DNA of 64,000 nt from Caldilineaceae bacterium (GTDB lineage Bacteria; Chloroflexota; Anaerolineae; Caldilineales; Caldilineaceae): NCBI GenBank assembly GCA_020634755.1, contig JACKBC010000008.1, positions 124,001-188,000 on the forward strand, read 5' to 3'. Under the pieces are notes generated by a model. It made no database searches and had not been told where the DNA came from. It saw nothing but the letters and a program-made list of their open reading frames with translations. Below are positions 1 through 8,425 of this stretch, in pieces; position 1 is the stretch's first letter, and the number at the start of each line of letters is the position of its first letter. The translations under genes were made by a program, and so were the position numbers.

Positions 1-31
1 GAACAATTTGCCGGACGTATGTGGCGTTTGG

Positions 32-574
32 TTAATTTTGTTGCAGCGCAGTGGCCAAACGCACGGTAGTCGCCGCCAGCTCTTGCAGCCGCGCTTTAAT
101 GACATCGGACGTAATATGCATGGTGGGCAGGCGGTCATCCCCAAAATCGTCTTTGGTGGCGTAGACAAAGCGCGGCACAATCAGGCAGCGGAAGTCGAGC
201 ATCAGGCTATTGGCCAGCCCCATAACGGACATGTAGCTGGCGCGACCGCCGGCGGCGCAGATAAAGCCGACAATTTTGTTATTCCACGCCCGCATGCCCA
301 ATTCCAGCAGATTTTTGGCCGCGGCGTTGACGTCATAATTGTAGATCGGCACGGCCAAGAGAATGGCGTCGGCCTCGGCAATTGCTTTGATGATGGCAAC
401 CGCGGCTTCGGTCTTGTCTGCGCTGACCGCGTCGCAAAACGGCAGGTCCAGATCGCGCAGATCGTAGAGCGTGGATGATGCGCCCAGCGCGTGCAGATCC
501 TGAATGAGCTGGCGCGCTAATATATATGAACGGCTTTGCGGGTGCAGCGAACAACTGATGACGAGAATGTTCAT
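32..574 (-). CDS. NADPH-dependent FMN reductase family flavoprotein
   Basis: A 180-residue flavodoxin-fold protein of the NADPH-dependent FMN reductase family, expected to be cytosolic and to bind FMN for NAD(P)H-dependent reduction of flavin, quinone or similar acceptors; the real substrate cannot be told. The N-terminus MNILVISCSLHPQSRS is the first beta strand followed by the phosphate-binding loop. The middle has LLAVPIYNYDVNAAAKN, the typical family stretch after strand 3, and then ICAAGGRASY as the second flavin-contacting loop. The frame stays open to 616, but the family start and the strand/loop pattern favour the methionine at 574. No strong Shine-Dalgarno is visible. It lies head to head with the metallo-beta-lactamase gene, 240 bp away. 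Confidence 0.85.
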   Translation of the reverse strand: MNILVISCSLHPQSRSYILARQLIQDLHALGASSTLYDLRDLDLPFCDAVSADKTEAAVAIIKAIAEADAILLAVPIYNYDVNAAAKNLLELGMRAWNNKIVGFICAAGGRASYMSVMGLANSLMLDFRCLIVPRFVYATKDDFGDDRLPTMHITSDVIKARLQELAATTVRLATALQQN

Positions 575-814
575 TGGATGACTTTCTAGTTGGACCGGCG
601 AGACCATCTGGCGCACCGGCGTGTGGCCTGGGACATGTTATTGAGACCTCTCCCTGCCGCTTTATTTGTTCTGATTGTCCCAATGAGGACATGGCAGGAA
701 TGTTACGCTTTTTTCTCGTATAAAGCAACAATTATCCAAATATGCGACTTGCTTTCGGATTCCATGTGCATTACACTCTGTGCATGATCCCCGGTCAATC
801 TAAAGGAGACTCCA

Positions 815-2221
815 ATGCACATTACATTTCACGGTGCCGCGCAAGAAGTCACCGGCTCCATGCACCTAATCGAAGTCAACGATAAACGCATTCTGTTGGA
901 CTGCGGCCTCTACCAGGGGCATCGAGCGGACACCTATGCGCGCAACTTGAACTTTCCCTTTGACCCAGCCACCATTGATGCCGTGATCCTCAGCCATGCC
1001 CACATTGACCATTCGGGCAACATCCCCAATCTGGTCAAGCGCGGCTTCCGCGGCAACATTTGGAGCACCGCCGCCACGCGCAACCTGTGTACCTACATGC
1101 TCATGGACTCAGGCCACATCCAGGAGCAGGATGTCGAATATTTGAACAAGCGGAATCGGCGCAAGGGCGAACCACCCATAGAGCCCATCTACACGCGGCA
1201 AGACGCCGAAAACTCGTTCGACTATTTCGTCAGTATTGGGCTGCATCGTACGGTTACGGTAGCCGACGGCGTGGATTTAACCTATTTTGACGCCGGCCAC
1301 ATTTTGGGGGCCGCCTTTGTGCAGTTGGACATTCGTGAGCACGCCACGGGCAAAAAGTGGCGGCTCGTCTTTAGCGGCGATTTGGGGCGCGAGGAAACAC
1401 CCATTCTACATCCGCCGGAAGCGCCTGCCGATGCCGATATTGTGCTCATGGAGAGCACCTATGGCAATAGACTTCACGGTGAGTTCAACCAGGCCCGCAA
1501 AATGTTGCGCAATGTGGTGCGCAATGCCGCGCGCCGCCGCGGCAAGGTGATCATCCCGGCGTTTGCCGTGGGGCGCACGCAGGAACTGGTTTACGTTCTC
1601 AACCAGCTCGATGCGGATGGCGACATTCCGTCGCTGCCCGTTTTTGTGGATAGTCCGCTGGCCGTCAACGCCACCGATGTCTTTCGCATGCATCCAGAAG
1701 AGTGGAACGACACGGTCAAACAGTTTCTGCTGGAAGATGGTCGGCGCAGCCCCTTTGATTATGCCAATGTAGAATATGTGCGCGAGGTGCGGCGCAGCAA
1801 ACAGCTGAACTATCTGGACGAATCGGCCATTATTATCAGCGCCAGCGGCATGGCCGAAAGCGGACGCATTCTGCACCATCTAAAAAACAACATTGGCGAT
1901 AGCCGCAACACGATTTTGCTGGTCAGCTTTCAGGCCGAGCATACATTGGGGCGGCGGCTTAAAGATGGCGTCAACCCCGTGCGCATTTTCGGTGAAGAAC
2001 ACACAGTGCGCGCCCAAGTCGAATCCATCGAAGGCTACAGCGCCCATGCCGACCAGGCCGGGCTCCTCAGCTGGGCCCGCCATTTTGACCGCAAGCGCTT
2101 GCAGCAAATGTTTCTGGTCCACGGTGAGCCGGATGCGCAAGGCGTGCTAATCGAAAAACTAAAACAGGGCAATATTGAGAACGTCACGGCGCCAAAGCGG
2201 GGGCAGAAATTTTCGTTTTGA
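815..2221 (+). CDS. MBL-fold beta-CASP ribonuclease-like hydrolase (COG1236 type)
   Basis: A 468-residue metallo-beta-lactamase of the beta-CASP group, the class that includes RNA-processing exo/endonucleases related to CPSF73/Ysh1. The zinc motif HAHIDHSG lies at residues 61-68. Further ligand motifs are FDAGHILGA and GDLGR. The beta-CASP insertion is marked by MESTYGNR and FAVGRTQEL, and the C-terminal metallo part by GYSAHADQ and VHGEPDAQ. All expected metal-binding positions appear present, so an active nuclease is likely; RNA as substrate is inferred from the family. The start is supported by AAAGGAGA about six bases upstream of the ATG. It appears to be a single-gene unit, followed by a convergent TetR gene. 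Confidence 0.92.
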   Translation: MHITFHGAAQEVTGSMHLIEVNDKRILLDCGLYQGHRADTYARNLNFPFDPATIDAVILSHAHIDHSGNIPNLVKRGFRGNIWSTAATRNLCTYMLMDSGHIQEQDVEYLNKRNRRKGEPPIEPIYTRQDAENSFDYFVSIGLHRTVTVADGVDLTYFDAGHILGAAFVQLDIREHATGKKWRLVFSGDLGREETPILHPPEAPADADIVLMESTYGNRLHGEFNQARKMLRNVVRNAARRRGKVIIPAFAVGRTQELVYVLNQLDADGDIPSLPVFVDSPLAVNATDVFRMHPEEWNDTVKQFLLEDGRRSPFDYANVEYVREVRRSKQLNYLDESAIIISASGMAESGRILHHLKNNIGDSRNTILLVSFQAEHTLGRRLKDGVNPVRIFGEEHTVRAQVESIEGYSAHADQAGLLSWARHFDRKRLQQMFLVHGEPDAQGVLIEKLKQGNIENVTAPKRGQKFSF

Positions 2222-2284
2222 GTTGCAAAGCTCAGTAGCGCACAATGCGCTGTATCCAGAGAATGCCCATTTCTCTCCTCATCA

Positions 2285-2308
2285 ATTACCGAAACAATTT
2301 ATGAATGT
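2285..2308 (+). repeat. 24-bp sequence repeated at 56747
   Basis: The 24 bases starting ATTACCGAAACAATTT are identical to bases 56747-56770. Both copies are in spacers and end in a short AATGT(T/C)CAT stretch. It may be the conserved border of a longer, diverged dispersed element. Confidence 0.7.
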
Positions 2309-2336
2309 TCATCAACCGCTGGCGGGCTTGAAACCA

Positions 2337-2912
2337 TTAAAATTTTGGCAGCCCCAATTGGGCGATTGCTCCATGCGCATGCAGCTGCAATAGATATTGG
2401 GCCATTTGACGGGCGGGGATGGCGCGCCCCGTCTCCAGCCACCACTGCACAATGCCCATTTGAGCCGCCGCCAGATAGCGCAAACTGAGTGGCAGCGGCA
2501 TGTCAACTTGGGCTTCATTCAACCCCATGCCGCTAAAAACCTGGTGGAGCTGTACTTCAATCTGGTCGCGCACCCGTTCCTGAAAGTGCGGAATGCCAGA
2601 CAGCAGCGCCAAATAGAAGTCAGCGTACTCGGCCACATGTGCAAAGAGTAAGGTCCAACCATCGACTGGATCAGTCGCGTCCAGCGTCTGCACGGACGCC
2701 ATGTACTCAGCAGTTAAATCAGCATACACCCGTTCCGCCAGCTCATATTTATCGGCATAGTGCCGGTAAAATGTGGCGCGGTTGATCATGGCGCGCTCGG
2801 CCAGCATGTTTACGGTAATTGCTTCAAAACCCTCCTCTAGCACCAGCGCAATAAAGGCATCGCGCAACATTTTTCTGGTGCGCCGCACGCGCAGATCATC
2901 GTTTTGCGACAT
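2337..2912 (-). CDS. TetR/AcrR family transcriptional regulator
   Basis: A 191-residue one-component repressor of the TetR family. Residues about 8-55 form the helix-turn-helix domain: RRTRKMLRDAF, then ITVNMLAERAMINRATFYRHY, the characteristic recognition helix ending in FYRHYADK. The C-terminal ligand-binding part is divergent, so the inducer cannot be guessed. The start at 2912 (MSQNDDL) is preferred over the longer frame to 3029 because GGGAG lies about 11 bases upstream and the family begins here. It is divergent from the P450 gene; the 147-bp gap holds the P450 promoter and a palindrome overlapping the transcription start, which suggests it represses the P450 gene and possibly itself. 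Confidence 0.9.
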   Translation of the reverse strand: MSQNDDLRVRRTRKMLRDAFIALVLEEGFEAITVNMLAERAMINRATFYRHYADKYELAERVYADLTAEYMASVQTLDATDPVDGWTLLFAHVAEYADFYLALLSGIPHFQERVRDQIEVQLHQVFSGMGLNEAQVDMPLPLSLRYLAAAQMGIVQWWLETGRAIPARQMAQYLLQLHAHGAIAQLGLPKF

Positions 2913-2957
2913 TTTTCCACTCCCGTTGCATAGACAACAAAGCCATCGCTTTGCCCA

Positions 2958-2998
2958 TTGACAAGCCACACACGGTAATATATGCTGATTTGCATCAG
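2958..2998 (+). promoter_or_regulatory. P450 promoter with overlapping palindromic operator
   Basis: A near-consensus sigma-70 promoter is visible: TTGACA at 2958-2963, a 17-bp spacer, and TATGCT at 2981-2986. The palindrome CTGATttgcATCAG (2985-2998) overlaps the end of the -10 box and the expected start site, a position suited to a repressor. Next to it is a direct repeat, TATGCAA/ATATGCAA (about 2999-3014). The obvious binding candidate is the divergent TetR protein. Confidence 0.65.
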
Positions 2999-3059
2999 TA
3001 TGCAAGATATGCAACATAGAGTCGCACAATTACAACAATTGCCCATTAGGAGCGATATA

Positions 3060-4394
3060 ATGACCACCGCCCACCGGCTGGGCTGGCGCGAGATGCAAAA
3101 CTTTCGCCATGACCAGCCCAATACCATTTTACAGTTAACCGAACAATTGGGTCGTTTGGCCCACGTAAGCATGTTGGGCATTCAGCTGCATCTGATTTGC
3201 GAGCCGGACGCCATTCGCGAACTGCTGATAAAACATGCCGATCAGCTTCACCGCGACCCATTTACGCGGCGCATCTTTGACCGCTTTGTCAGCGGCGGCG
3301 TCTTTATGGCCGAGGATGAGGCGTGGCGCCGGCAGCGCAAATTGGTGCAACCCGTTTTTCACGCCGCGCATATTGAGCAGTACGCGCAAACCTTTGCGGA
3401 CTACGCGCAAAAAATGTGCAATTCCTGGCAACCGGGCCAAACGCGCCGGCTCGATCAGGAGATGATGGCGCTGGCGCTGCGCATTATTTGTCAAACCATG
3501 TTTGGCGCCGATATCGATGGCGTCACCGACCGCATTGGGCAACTCATGCAGACCATTATGGCTGAAGCCGAGGCGCAGCTGCGGGCGCTGATGCCCGCAC
3601 CCAAGTGGCTGCCCACCCCCGGAAATAGTCGTCAGCGCCGCGCCGTGCAAGAGATTCAACAGCTGCTCATGGAGATTATTCAAGTACGCAAAGCGCAGAA
3701 GGATCATGACGGTGATGATCTGCTGGCGCGGCTGCTGCTGGCGCGTGATGAAAAGGGCAATGCCATGAGTGATCAGCAGGTGCTGGATGAATGTTTGACT
3801 GTTTTTGTGGCCGGTCACGAAACCACAGCCGTGGCGCTGACCTGGGCGTGGGTCCTACTCTTGCAACACCCCGATAAACTGGCAAAGTTGCAGCAAGAAG
3901 TGCGCGATACGCTCAACGGTGCGCCCATGCATTTTGGCGCGCTGGCCCAGATGCCCTATTTAAACCAGGTGGTCAAAGAGACGCTGCGGCTTTACCCGCC
4001 CGCGCCGGGCTTTGGCCGCACGCCCACAGAACCCTTTAGCTTCAACGGGACCGAGTTTAAGCCGGGCGACATTCTCATGTTTAGCATCTATGCTTTGCAC
4101 CGACAAAAGGATTTCTATCCACACCCGGAACAGTTCCAGCCGGAACGCTTTGCCACCGATACCGCGCAGCCACCGCGCTATGCCTACGCGCCCTTTGGGG
4201 CCGGCCCGCGCACCTGTGTGGGCAACCACTTTGCGCTGCTGGAAATCCAGATGGTGCTGGCGACCATGGTGCAATTCCTGGAAATATCATTGGCGCCCAA
4301 CCAGCAAATCGAGCCGGTAACATTAGTCACGCTGCGGCCCAAAGACGGGGTCCGCATCCATGTACACTCACGCGCGTCGCACGCCGGTCCATAA
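3060..4394 (+). CDS. Cytochrome P450
   Basis: A 444-residue soluble bacterial cytochrome P450, a heme-thiolate monooxygenase needing external electron donors. The I-helix oxygen-activation motif AGHETTA is near residue 251, the K-helix ExxR motif (KETLRLYPP) near 307, and the heme loop FGAGPRTCVGNHFA near 380-393 with the proximal cysteine about residue 385. No ferredoxin or reductase gene is adjacent. The ATG at 3060 is chosen over the frame start at 2982 because AGGAG lies nine bases upstream and 2982 would be inside the promoter. The divergent TetR gene and the following MFS exporter suggest a small-molecule modification or detoxification unit, but the substrate is unknown. Confidence 0.95.
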   Translation: MTTAHRLGWREMQNFRHDQPNTILQLTEQLGRLAHVSMLGIQLHLICEPDAIRELLIKHADQLHRDPFTRRIFDRFVSGGVFMAEDEAWRRQRKLVQPVFHAAHIEQYAQTFADYAQKMCNSWQPGQTRRLDQEMMALALRIICQTMFGADIDGVTDRIGQLMQTIMAEAEAQLRALMPAPKWLPTPGNSRQRRAVQEIQQLLMEIIQVRKAQKDHDGDDLLARLLLARDEKGNAMSDQQVLDECLTVFVAGHETTAVALTWAWVLLLQHPDKLAKLQQEVRDTLNGAPMHFGALAQMPYLNQVVKETLRLYPPAPGFGRTPTEPFSFNGTEFKPGDILMFSIYALHRQKDFYPHPEQFQPERFATDTAQPPRYAYAPFGAGPRTCVGNHFALLEIQMVLATMVQFLEISLAPNQQIEPVTLVTLRPKDGVRIHVHSRASHAGP

Positions 4395-4408
4395 GCCAAT
4401 TTCACGCG

Positions 4409-4456
4409 TGCAGTGAATTCTCAATTCGCTGCATCTGGCCCGCCATCTGTTATACT
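4409..4456 (+). promoter_or_regulatory. 25-bp palindrome and -10 box upstream of the MFS gene
   Basis: An 11-3-11 inverted repeat, TGCAGTGAATT/AATTCGCTGCA with one mismatch, occupies 4409-4433. A -10-like TATACT is at 4451-4456, which places the palindrome over the -35 zone. No T-run follows, so it is more likely an operator than a terminator. The -35 hexamer itself is poor, as expected for a regulated promoter. Confidence 0.45.
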
Positions 4457-4504
4457 TTCGGTTGTCGATTTTTATGCCTACCTCTTCACTAGAATGGACA
4501 TTTC

Positions 4505-5791
4505 GTGACGACCGAAACCACCAAACCGCCTTTGGATGCGCCTGATGGCGTGCATGCATCAGACGCACCGCCCTATGTCGATGTACTCCAGCAGACCGAT
4601 TTTCGTTTGCTCATGGCCGAACGGCTGACCAGCGCGCTGGCCGGCGTGGGCTTTGCCACGCTCATCGGCTACCAGCTCTACACCATGACGCGCGACCCGC
4701 TGTCGCTGGCCTGGCTGGGGCTCATTGAGGCCGTCCCGGCCCTGTTGCTCTCGCTCATCGGCGGCTATGTGGCGGATCGGGTCAACCGCAAGCGCATTGT
4801 GCTGGCTACCGTAGCCATCAACATTTTCTGCATGTTGACGCTAATGGTGCTGGCGCGCGACCCGGAACGCTTTGGGCTAGCCGCGATTTACAGCGTGGTG
4901 GCGCTCTTTGGCTTTGCCACCGGCTTCTTCCGCCCGGCCTCCTCCGCCTTTGAACAGCAGGTCATCCCCATGCGCCAGGCCGCACGCGGGGCTTCGCTCA
5001 CGGCCACCATGTGGCTGGCAGGCGGCATTGCCGGCGGCCCGCTGGCCGGGTTCTCCATCGACTTTCTGGGCATCCCTACCACCTATGGGCTGATCGCCTT
5101 GCTTATGTTTATTGCCGCCATCTGTTTCTTCTTGATCCCTGCTCGCCCCGTGCCGCCACCCGATGCCGACGAGACCATCTGGGAAAGCCTACGGGCCGGT
5201 GTGCGCTTTGTGCTGCGTAATCAGCCATTGGCCGGTTCCATGGCGCTGGATCTATTTGCCGTACTCTTTGGCGGCGCCATGGCGTTGCTCCCCATCTTTG
5301 CCACCGACATCTTGGGCGTCGGCGCGCGCGGGTTGGGCTTTCTGCGTACGGCGCCGGCCATTGGCTCGCTGTTGGTCATGGTCATGGCCACGCGGCGGCC
5401 ACCCACCAACCACGCCGGACGCAACCTGCTTTGGTGCGTAGCCGGCTTTGGCGTCAGCATGATTGTCTTTGGCCTCTCCAGGAATTTTGTGCTGTCGCTG
5501 GTGGCGCTCTTTTTCAGCGGCATTTTTGACGGCGTCAGCATGATCATCCGTGAAGTGATCATGCGCGTCCTCTCCCCCGAGCAGATGCGCGGTCGCATTG
5601 CCTCGGTGAGCTGGCTCTTTATCGGCGCCTCCAACGAGCTGGGCGCGTTTGAAAGCGGGCTCTTTGCCAAACTGCTGGGCGCCGCGCCATCGGTCATGGC
5701 GGGCGGCACGGTTACGCTGCTGGTGGTGGCCACCGTTGCCGCCACGTTGCCCCAGCTGCGCCAACTGCGCCTGCCCGACGCGGAGATTTAG
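4505..5791 (+). CDS. MFS transporter (DHA3/EntS-like exporter)
   Basis: A 428-residue major facilitator protein with about twelve hydrophobic segments, starting at a GTG codon. After a soluble N-terminus of about 30 residues comes the first helix, and between helices 2 and 3 the MFS signature GGYVADRVNRKR. The gene resembles the EntS/MacB-partner type of drug or siderophore exporter, though substrate specificity cannot be read from sequence. It follows the P450 gene by 110 bp in the same direction; the palindrome in between suggests independent control. A role in exporting a P450 product or its toxic substrate is only an inference from position. Confidence 0.88.
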   Translation: MTTETTKPPLDAPDGVHASDAPPYVDVLQQTDFRLLMAERLTSALAGVGFATLIGYQLYTMTRDPLSLAWLGLIEAVPALLLSLIGGYVADRVNRKRIVLATVAINIFCMLTLMVLARDPERFGLAAIYSVVALFGFATGFFRPASSAFEQQVIPMRQAARGASLTATMWLAGGIAGGPLAGFSIDFLGIPTTYGLIALLMFIAAICFFLIPARPVPPPDADETIWESLRAGVRFVLRNQPLAGSMALDLFAVLFGGAMALLPIFATDILGVGARGLGFLRTAPAIGSLLVMVMATRRPPTNHAGRNLLWCVAGFGVSMIVFGLSRNFVLSLVALFFSGIFDGVSMIIREVIMRVLSPEQMRGRIASVSWLFIGASNELGAFESGLFAKLLGAAPSVMAGGTVTLLVVATVAATLPQLRQLRLPDAEI

Positions 5792-5992
5792 GTTAGGGCC
5801 AGCGGCTGGGCAACACGCAACTAATGGCGTATCAAGCGTCGGCGCGCGGCGGGGTGATTCACGTGCACCTGTTGGGGAAGCGGGTTGGTCTGGGCGGGCG
5901 GTGACGGTAGTAGCGGGGCGGGTGATTGGGGAAAGTAGTGGTATAATATATCCATTATCGACCCGCATAGATAATCAAACTTTGGGGTAAAT

Positions 5993-6430
5993 ATGTCACT
6001 ATCGACCACAGACTATGCAGAGATGAAATCCGCGCTGAAAGAAGCGCTTGTTGAATTGATTCAAGAGCGGCGGGAGCTGTTTCACGAATTGCTCAAGGAA
6101 GTTGCCGAAGAAGCCATTTCCATTGAAGAGAGGATTCCCAGCGTCTTGCCGCAAGCAGGGCGATTTCTTGACGAAGAGTTTGAGAAAGCCGTCGACCGCG
6201 AAATTAGTGCATTCCACAAAATGCATGCGGCATTGATGGCTCAACATGTCGGTGAGTACGTGGCCATCTATGGAGAGCAGCTAATTGATCATGACGCCGA
6301 CAAGCTGGCCCTTTATCAACGCGTCGAAAAAGCGTACCCACAGCAATTTGTCCTAATGCGCCGAGTTGAAAAAGAACCCGAACGTGAGCTATTATTTCGA
6401 TCCACACGCTACTTCGTAAAAGAATCATGA
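5993..6430 (+). CDS. DUF5678-like protein upstream of a retropepsin gene
   Basis: A 145-residue protein in two parts. Residues 8-45 are strongly helical and charged (KEALVELIQERRELFHELL), resembling the N-terminal helix of small bacterial antitoxin-like proteins. Residues about 75-140 contain GEYVAIYGEQLIDHDAD, then LYQRVEKAYPQQFVLMRRVE, the pattern I associate with DUF5678. Its biochemical role is unknown. A TATAAT box at 5942-5947 lies just upstream, without a clear -35 box. Its stop codon overlaps the start of the protease gene (ATGA at 6427-6430), so the two are translationally coupled and probably work together. Confidence 0.75.
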   Translation: MSLSTTDYAEMKSALKEALVELIQERRELFHELLKEVAEEAISIEERIPSVLPQAGRFLDEEFEKAVDREISAFHKMHAALMAQHVGEYVAIYGEQLIDHDADKLALYQRVEKAYPQQFVLMRRVEKEPERELLFRSTRYFVKES

Positions 6431-6813
6431 GCATCTCTTTCGACTACGATCTCACCTATCCGGGGCCCGCATTCCCAATCGCAGAAATCAGCATTTTCAG
6501 TGAAAGTAATCTGCAAGCTAATGCGTTAACCGCGTTGGTTGACACGGGCGCAGATGCAACGCTGATTCCGCTTGCACTATTAGAATCTATCCATGCACGC
6601 CGAGTGGATACGAAATTTGCCCGCGGCATTAATGGCAACCGGTATGTGGTCCGGCTCTATTCAATCACTATTACTATTGGTCCGTACAAGGTATATGGCA
6701 TTGATGCGGTAGCGAACGAAAATACGTCTGAAATTATTCTGGGGCGAGATGTGCTTAATCAGCTAATGATCAGGTTAGATGGAATTGCACAAATAACGGA
6801 GATTGAGGTTTGA
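6427..6813 (+). CDS. Retropepsin-like aspartic protease (clan AA)
   Basis: A 128-residue single-domain aspartic protease of the retroviral type. The catalytic triplet is in LVDTGADATLIP with Asp-Thr-Gly at residues 39-41. The C-terminal half has IILGRDVLNQL, the hydrophobic-Gly psi-loop motif that completes the retropepsin fold. The length matches one half of a pepsin-type enzyme, so a homodimer is needed for activity. There is no signal peptide or membrane segment, so it should be cytoplasmic. Families like this are common in Cyanobacteria and Chloroflexota but their targets are unknown. It overlaps the upstream DUF5678-like gene by four bases. Confidence 0.85.
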   Translation: MSISFDYDLTYPGPAFPIAEISIFSESNLQANALTALVDTGADATLIPLALLESIHARRVDTKFARGINGNRYVVRLYSITITIGPYKVYGIDAVANENTSEIILGRDVLNQLMIRLDGIAQITEIEV

Positions 6814-6819
6814 AACGCC

Positions 6820-8157
6820 CTACGGCACATCTACCTGCACGGTGATGCGGTCAATATTGTTGTTCACCACTTCCACAAACTCTTGAATCAGCCCACCCCA
6901 CCAAAAGGTAGTGCCGACCGGCGGCTTTTCGTCTAAAATGATGCAACCGCTTGTTTTACCGCTGTGGTCCGGCATGAGGTACCACTGCTCATGGCCATCG
7001 ATCAGGCGCATTTCCAGCTCCTCTTGGCTGCCAATAGCCCAACGGTAGGGGAAGTCTACGCCGGTGGTGTCGAAGTTGATGCCAAAGCGCCAGACACCGG
7101 CCTGCTGATGAAACGATTCTTCGTCCTGCGCCACGGCAATCGTGTTGTAATTCTCCGCAAAGCGATATTCTTGACCGGGCCACGGCCCCGCCGTGCGAAT
7201 GGGCACCGTGCTCTCGTTTTTGACAATGGCCGTAAAGCAGAGCTTATCGCCCAGCGGCAGACCCACCACGCGGTTGGTCTCATCGCGGCGTTCACCATCG
7301 GCCCAGACCGCGTACCAGTTGATCTCCCCCTGCACGACGTCGGCGCGCGGTTTGCCCCCTTCTTCAATCGTCAATTGTTGCGAGACGCGCACGGCGTTGC
7401 CGGCAAAATCGTGGGCTTCGGCCACAATGGTATAGGCGCCGTCGGGTGGCGGATCGGCGTTCAGGTCCACGCCGCCATCGTAATCATAATCCTTATACCC
7501 CGCCTCGTTGGGGTCCACCACATCGGGCTGGGGCGGCAGAAAAAAGCGCACATCCGGTTTGGCGGGGTCAAGGAGATAGACCTGCATGGTGTTGACATCT
7601 TTGGTGAGATAAAAGTTGACGCTGACGCGATCGTCAATGCTGTCTTGGTTGGGCGTAAAGGTGGTCGGCTCCACCACAAAGTTGTTGAGCTGCGGCATCT
7701 CCGTATCGCCATCGTGCAGCGCTACCTGCCCGGTCACAACCAACCCGTCACCCGCATCATCCACAGCCTCGATTGCCCATTGATAAGCGCCATCATCGAG
7801 CACGCGGCTCAAAATTTCCTGCGTGCCGTAATCCGTCTCGACCACGGCCGGATCGTCCACCGCGCCGCCCCAATAGACGCTGTAATTGCCGGCGGCCCGG
7901 CGCTCATCCTGCCGAAAGTAGAAACGCGCCCCGGCTTCATTCTCAAAATAGATGCTAACCAGCGCCGACCGCCGCAAGCTGTAGCGAATTTCCGTCACGT
8001 CCTGATCACCATCGGCATTGGGCGAAATCGAATCTGGCGTCACCTGTACATCAAAGAGCAGCGGCCCCCACGGTGCATCCAGCTTGCCACAGCCGGCAAG
8101 TCCCCAAGTCACCATCATCAACAATATAGATCGTTTCAATACAGAACGTAAGATCAC
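6820..8157 (-). CDS. Lipoprotein with FlgD/Ig-like beta domains
   Basis: A predicted 445-residue surface lipoprotein. With the GTG start at 8157 the N-terminus is a short basic stretch, a hydrophobic core and the lipobox LAGC, followed by GKLDAPWG. GGGAAAG-like bases sit about nine bases upstream of this GTG; the frame itself is open to a GTG at 8193, which would spoil the signal peptide. The body contains PNADGDQDVTEIRYSLRR and FTPNQDSIDDRV, the calcium-binding-like openings of FlgD-type Ig repeats, at least two in tandem, and then a beta-rich C-terminal domain I do not recognise. It converges on the protease gene with only six bases between the stop codons. Confidence 0.75.
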   Translation of the reverse strand: MILRSVLKRSILLMMVTWGLAGCGKLDAPWGPLLFDVQVTPDSISPNADGDQDVTEIRYSLRRSALVSIYFENEAGARFYFRQDERRAAGNYSVYWGGAVDDPAVVETDYGTQEILSRVLDDGAYQWAIEAVDDAGDGLVVTGQVALHDGDTEMPQLNNFVVEPTTFTPNQDSIDDRVSVNFYLTKDVNTMQVYLLDPAKPDVRFFLPPQPDVVDPNEAGYKDYDYDGGVDLNADPPPDGAYTIVAEAHDFAGNAVRVSQQLTIEEGGKPRADVVQGEINWYAVWADGERRDETNRVVGLPLGDKLCFTAIVKNESTVPIRTAGPWPGQEYRFAENYNTIAVAQDEESFHQQAGVWRFGINFDTTGVDFPYRWAIGSQEELEMRLIDGHEQWYLMPDHSGKTSGCIILDEKPPVGTTFWWGGLIQEFVEVVNNNIDRITVQVDVP

Positions 8158-8254
8158 AATGGTTCGCTTTCCCGCAAAGTAATAGCCACTCACTCAATCC
8201 GAGCGACACATTTTGTCGATAAGCCCAGCAAAGATTGTCGATATTGCCGCAGGC

Positions 8255-8312
8255 CCTATTTGCGCCGCCAACCTGAGCACCGCCTACGGCTAGGGGCGAA
8301 GGCGCAAATAGG
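8255..8312. repeat. Inverted repeat in the spacer 8158-8425
   Basis: CCTATTTGCGCC at 8255-8266 pairs perfectly with GGCGCAAATAGG at 8301-8312, leaving a 34-base loop. No T-run follows on either strand, so it is not an obvious intrinsic terminator. Nothing else is recognisable in this 268-bp spacer. Confidence 0.6.
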
Positions 8313-8425
8313 TAGCTTCTTGATTGTTCAAAACCCCGCCAGAGTGTACCAGATTGGAGGCGAAACGCAAGGATCGGCAAGGAGACGCGTGAAAAAGTAG
8401 CGGAACGTGGCTACAATTGCTGTTC

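Noticed and set aside
6964..8151. A 395-codon plus-strand frame opposite the lipoprotein gene
   Set aside because: It is antisense to a gene with a clear signal peptide and Ig-like repeats; the translation is rich in His, Arg and Gly as expected for a shadow frame.
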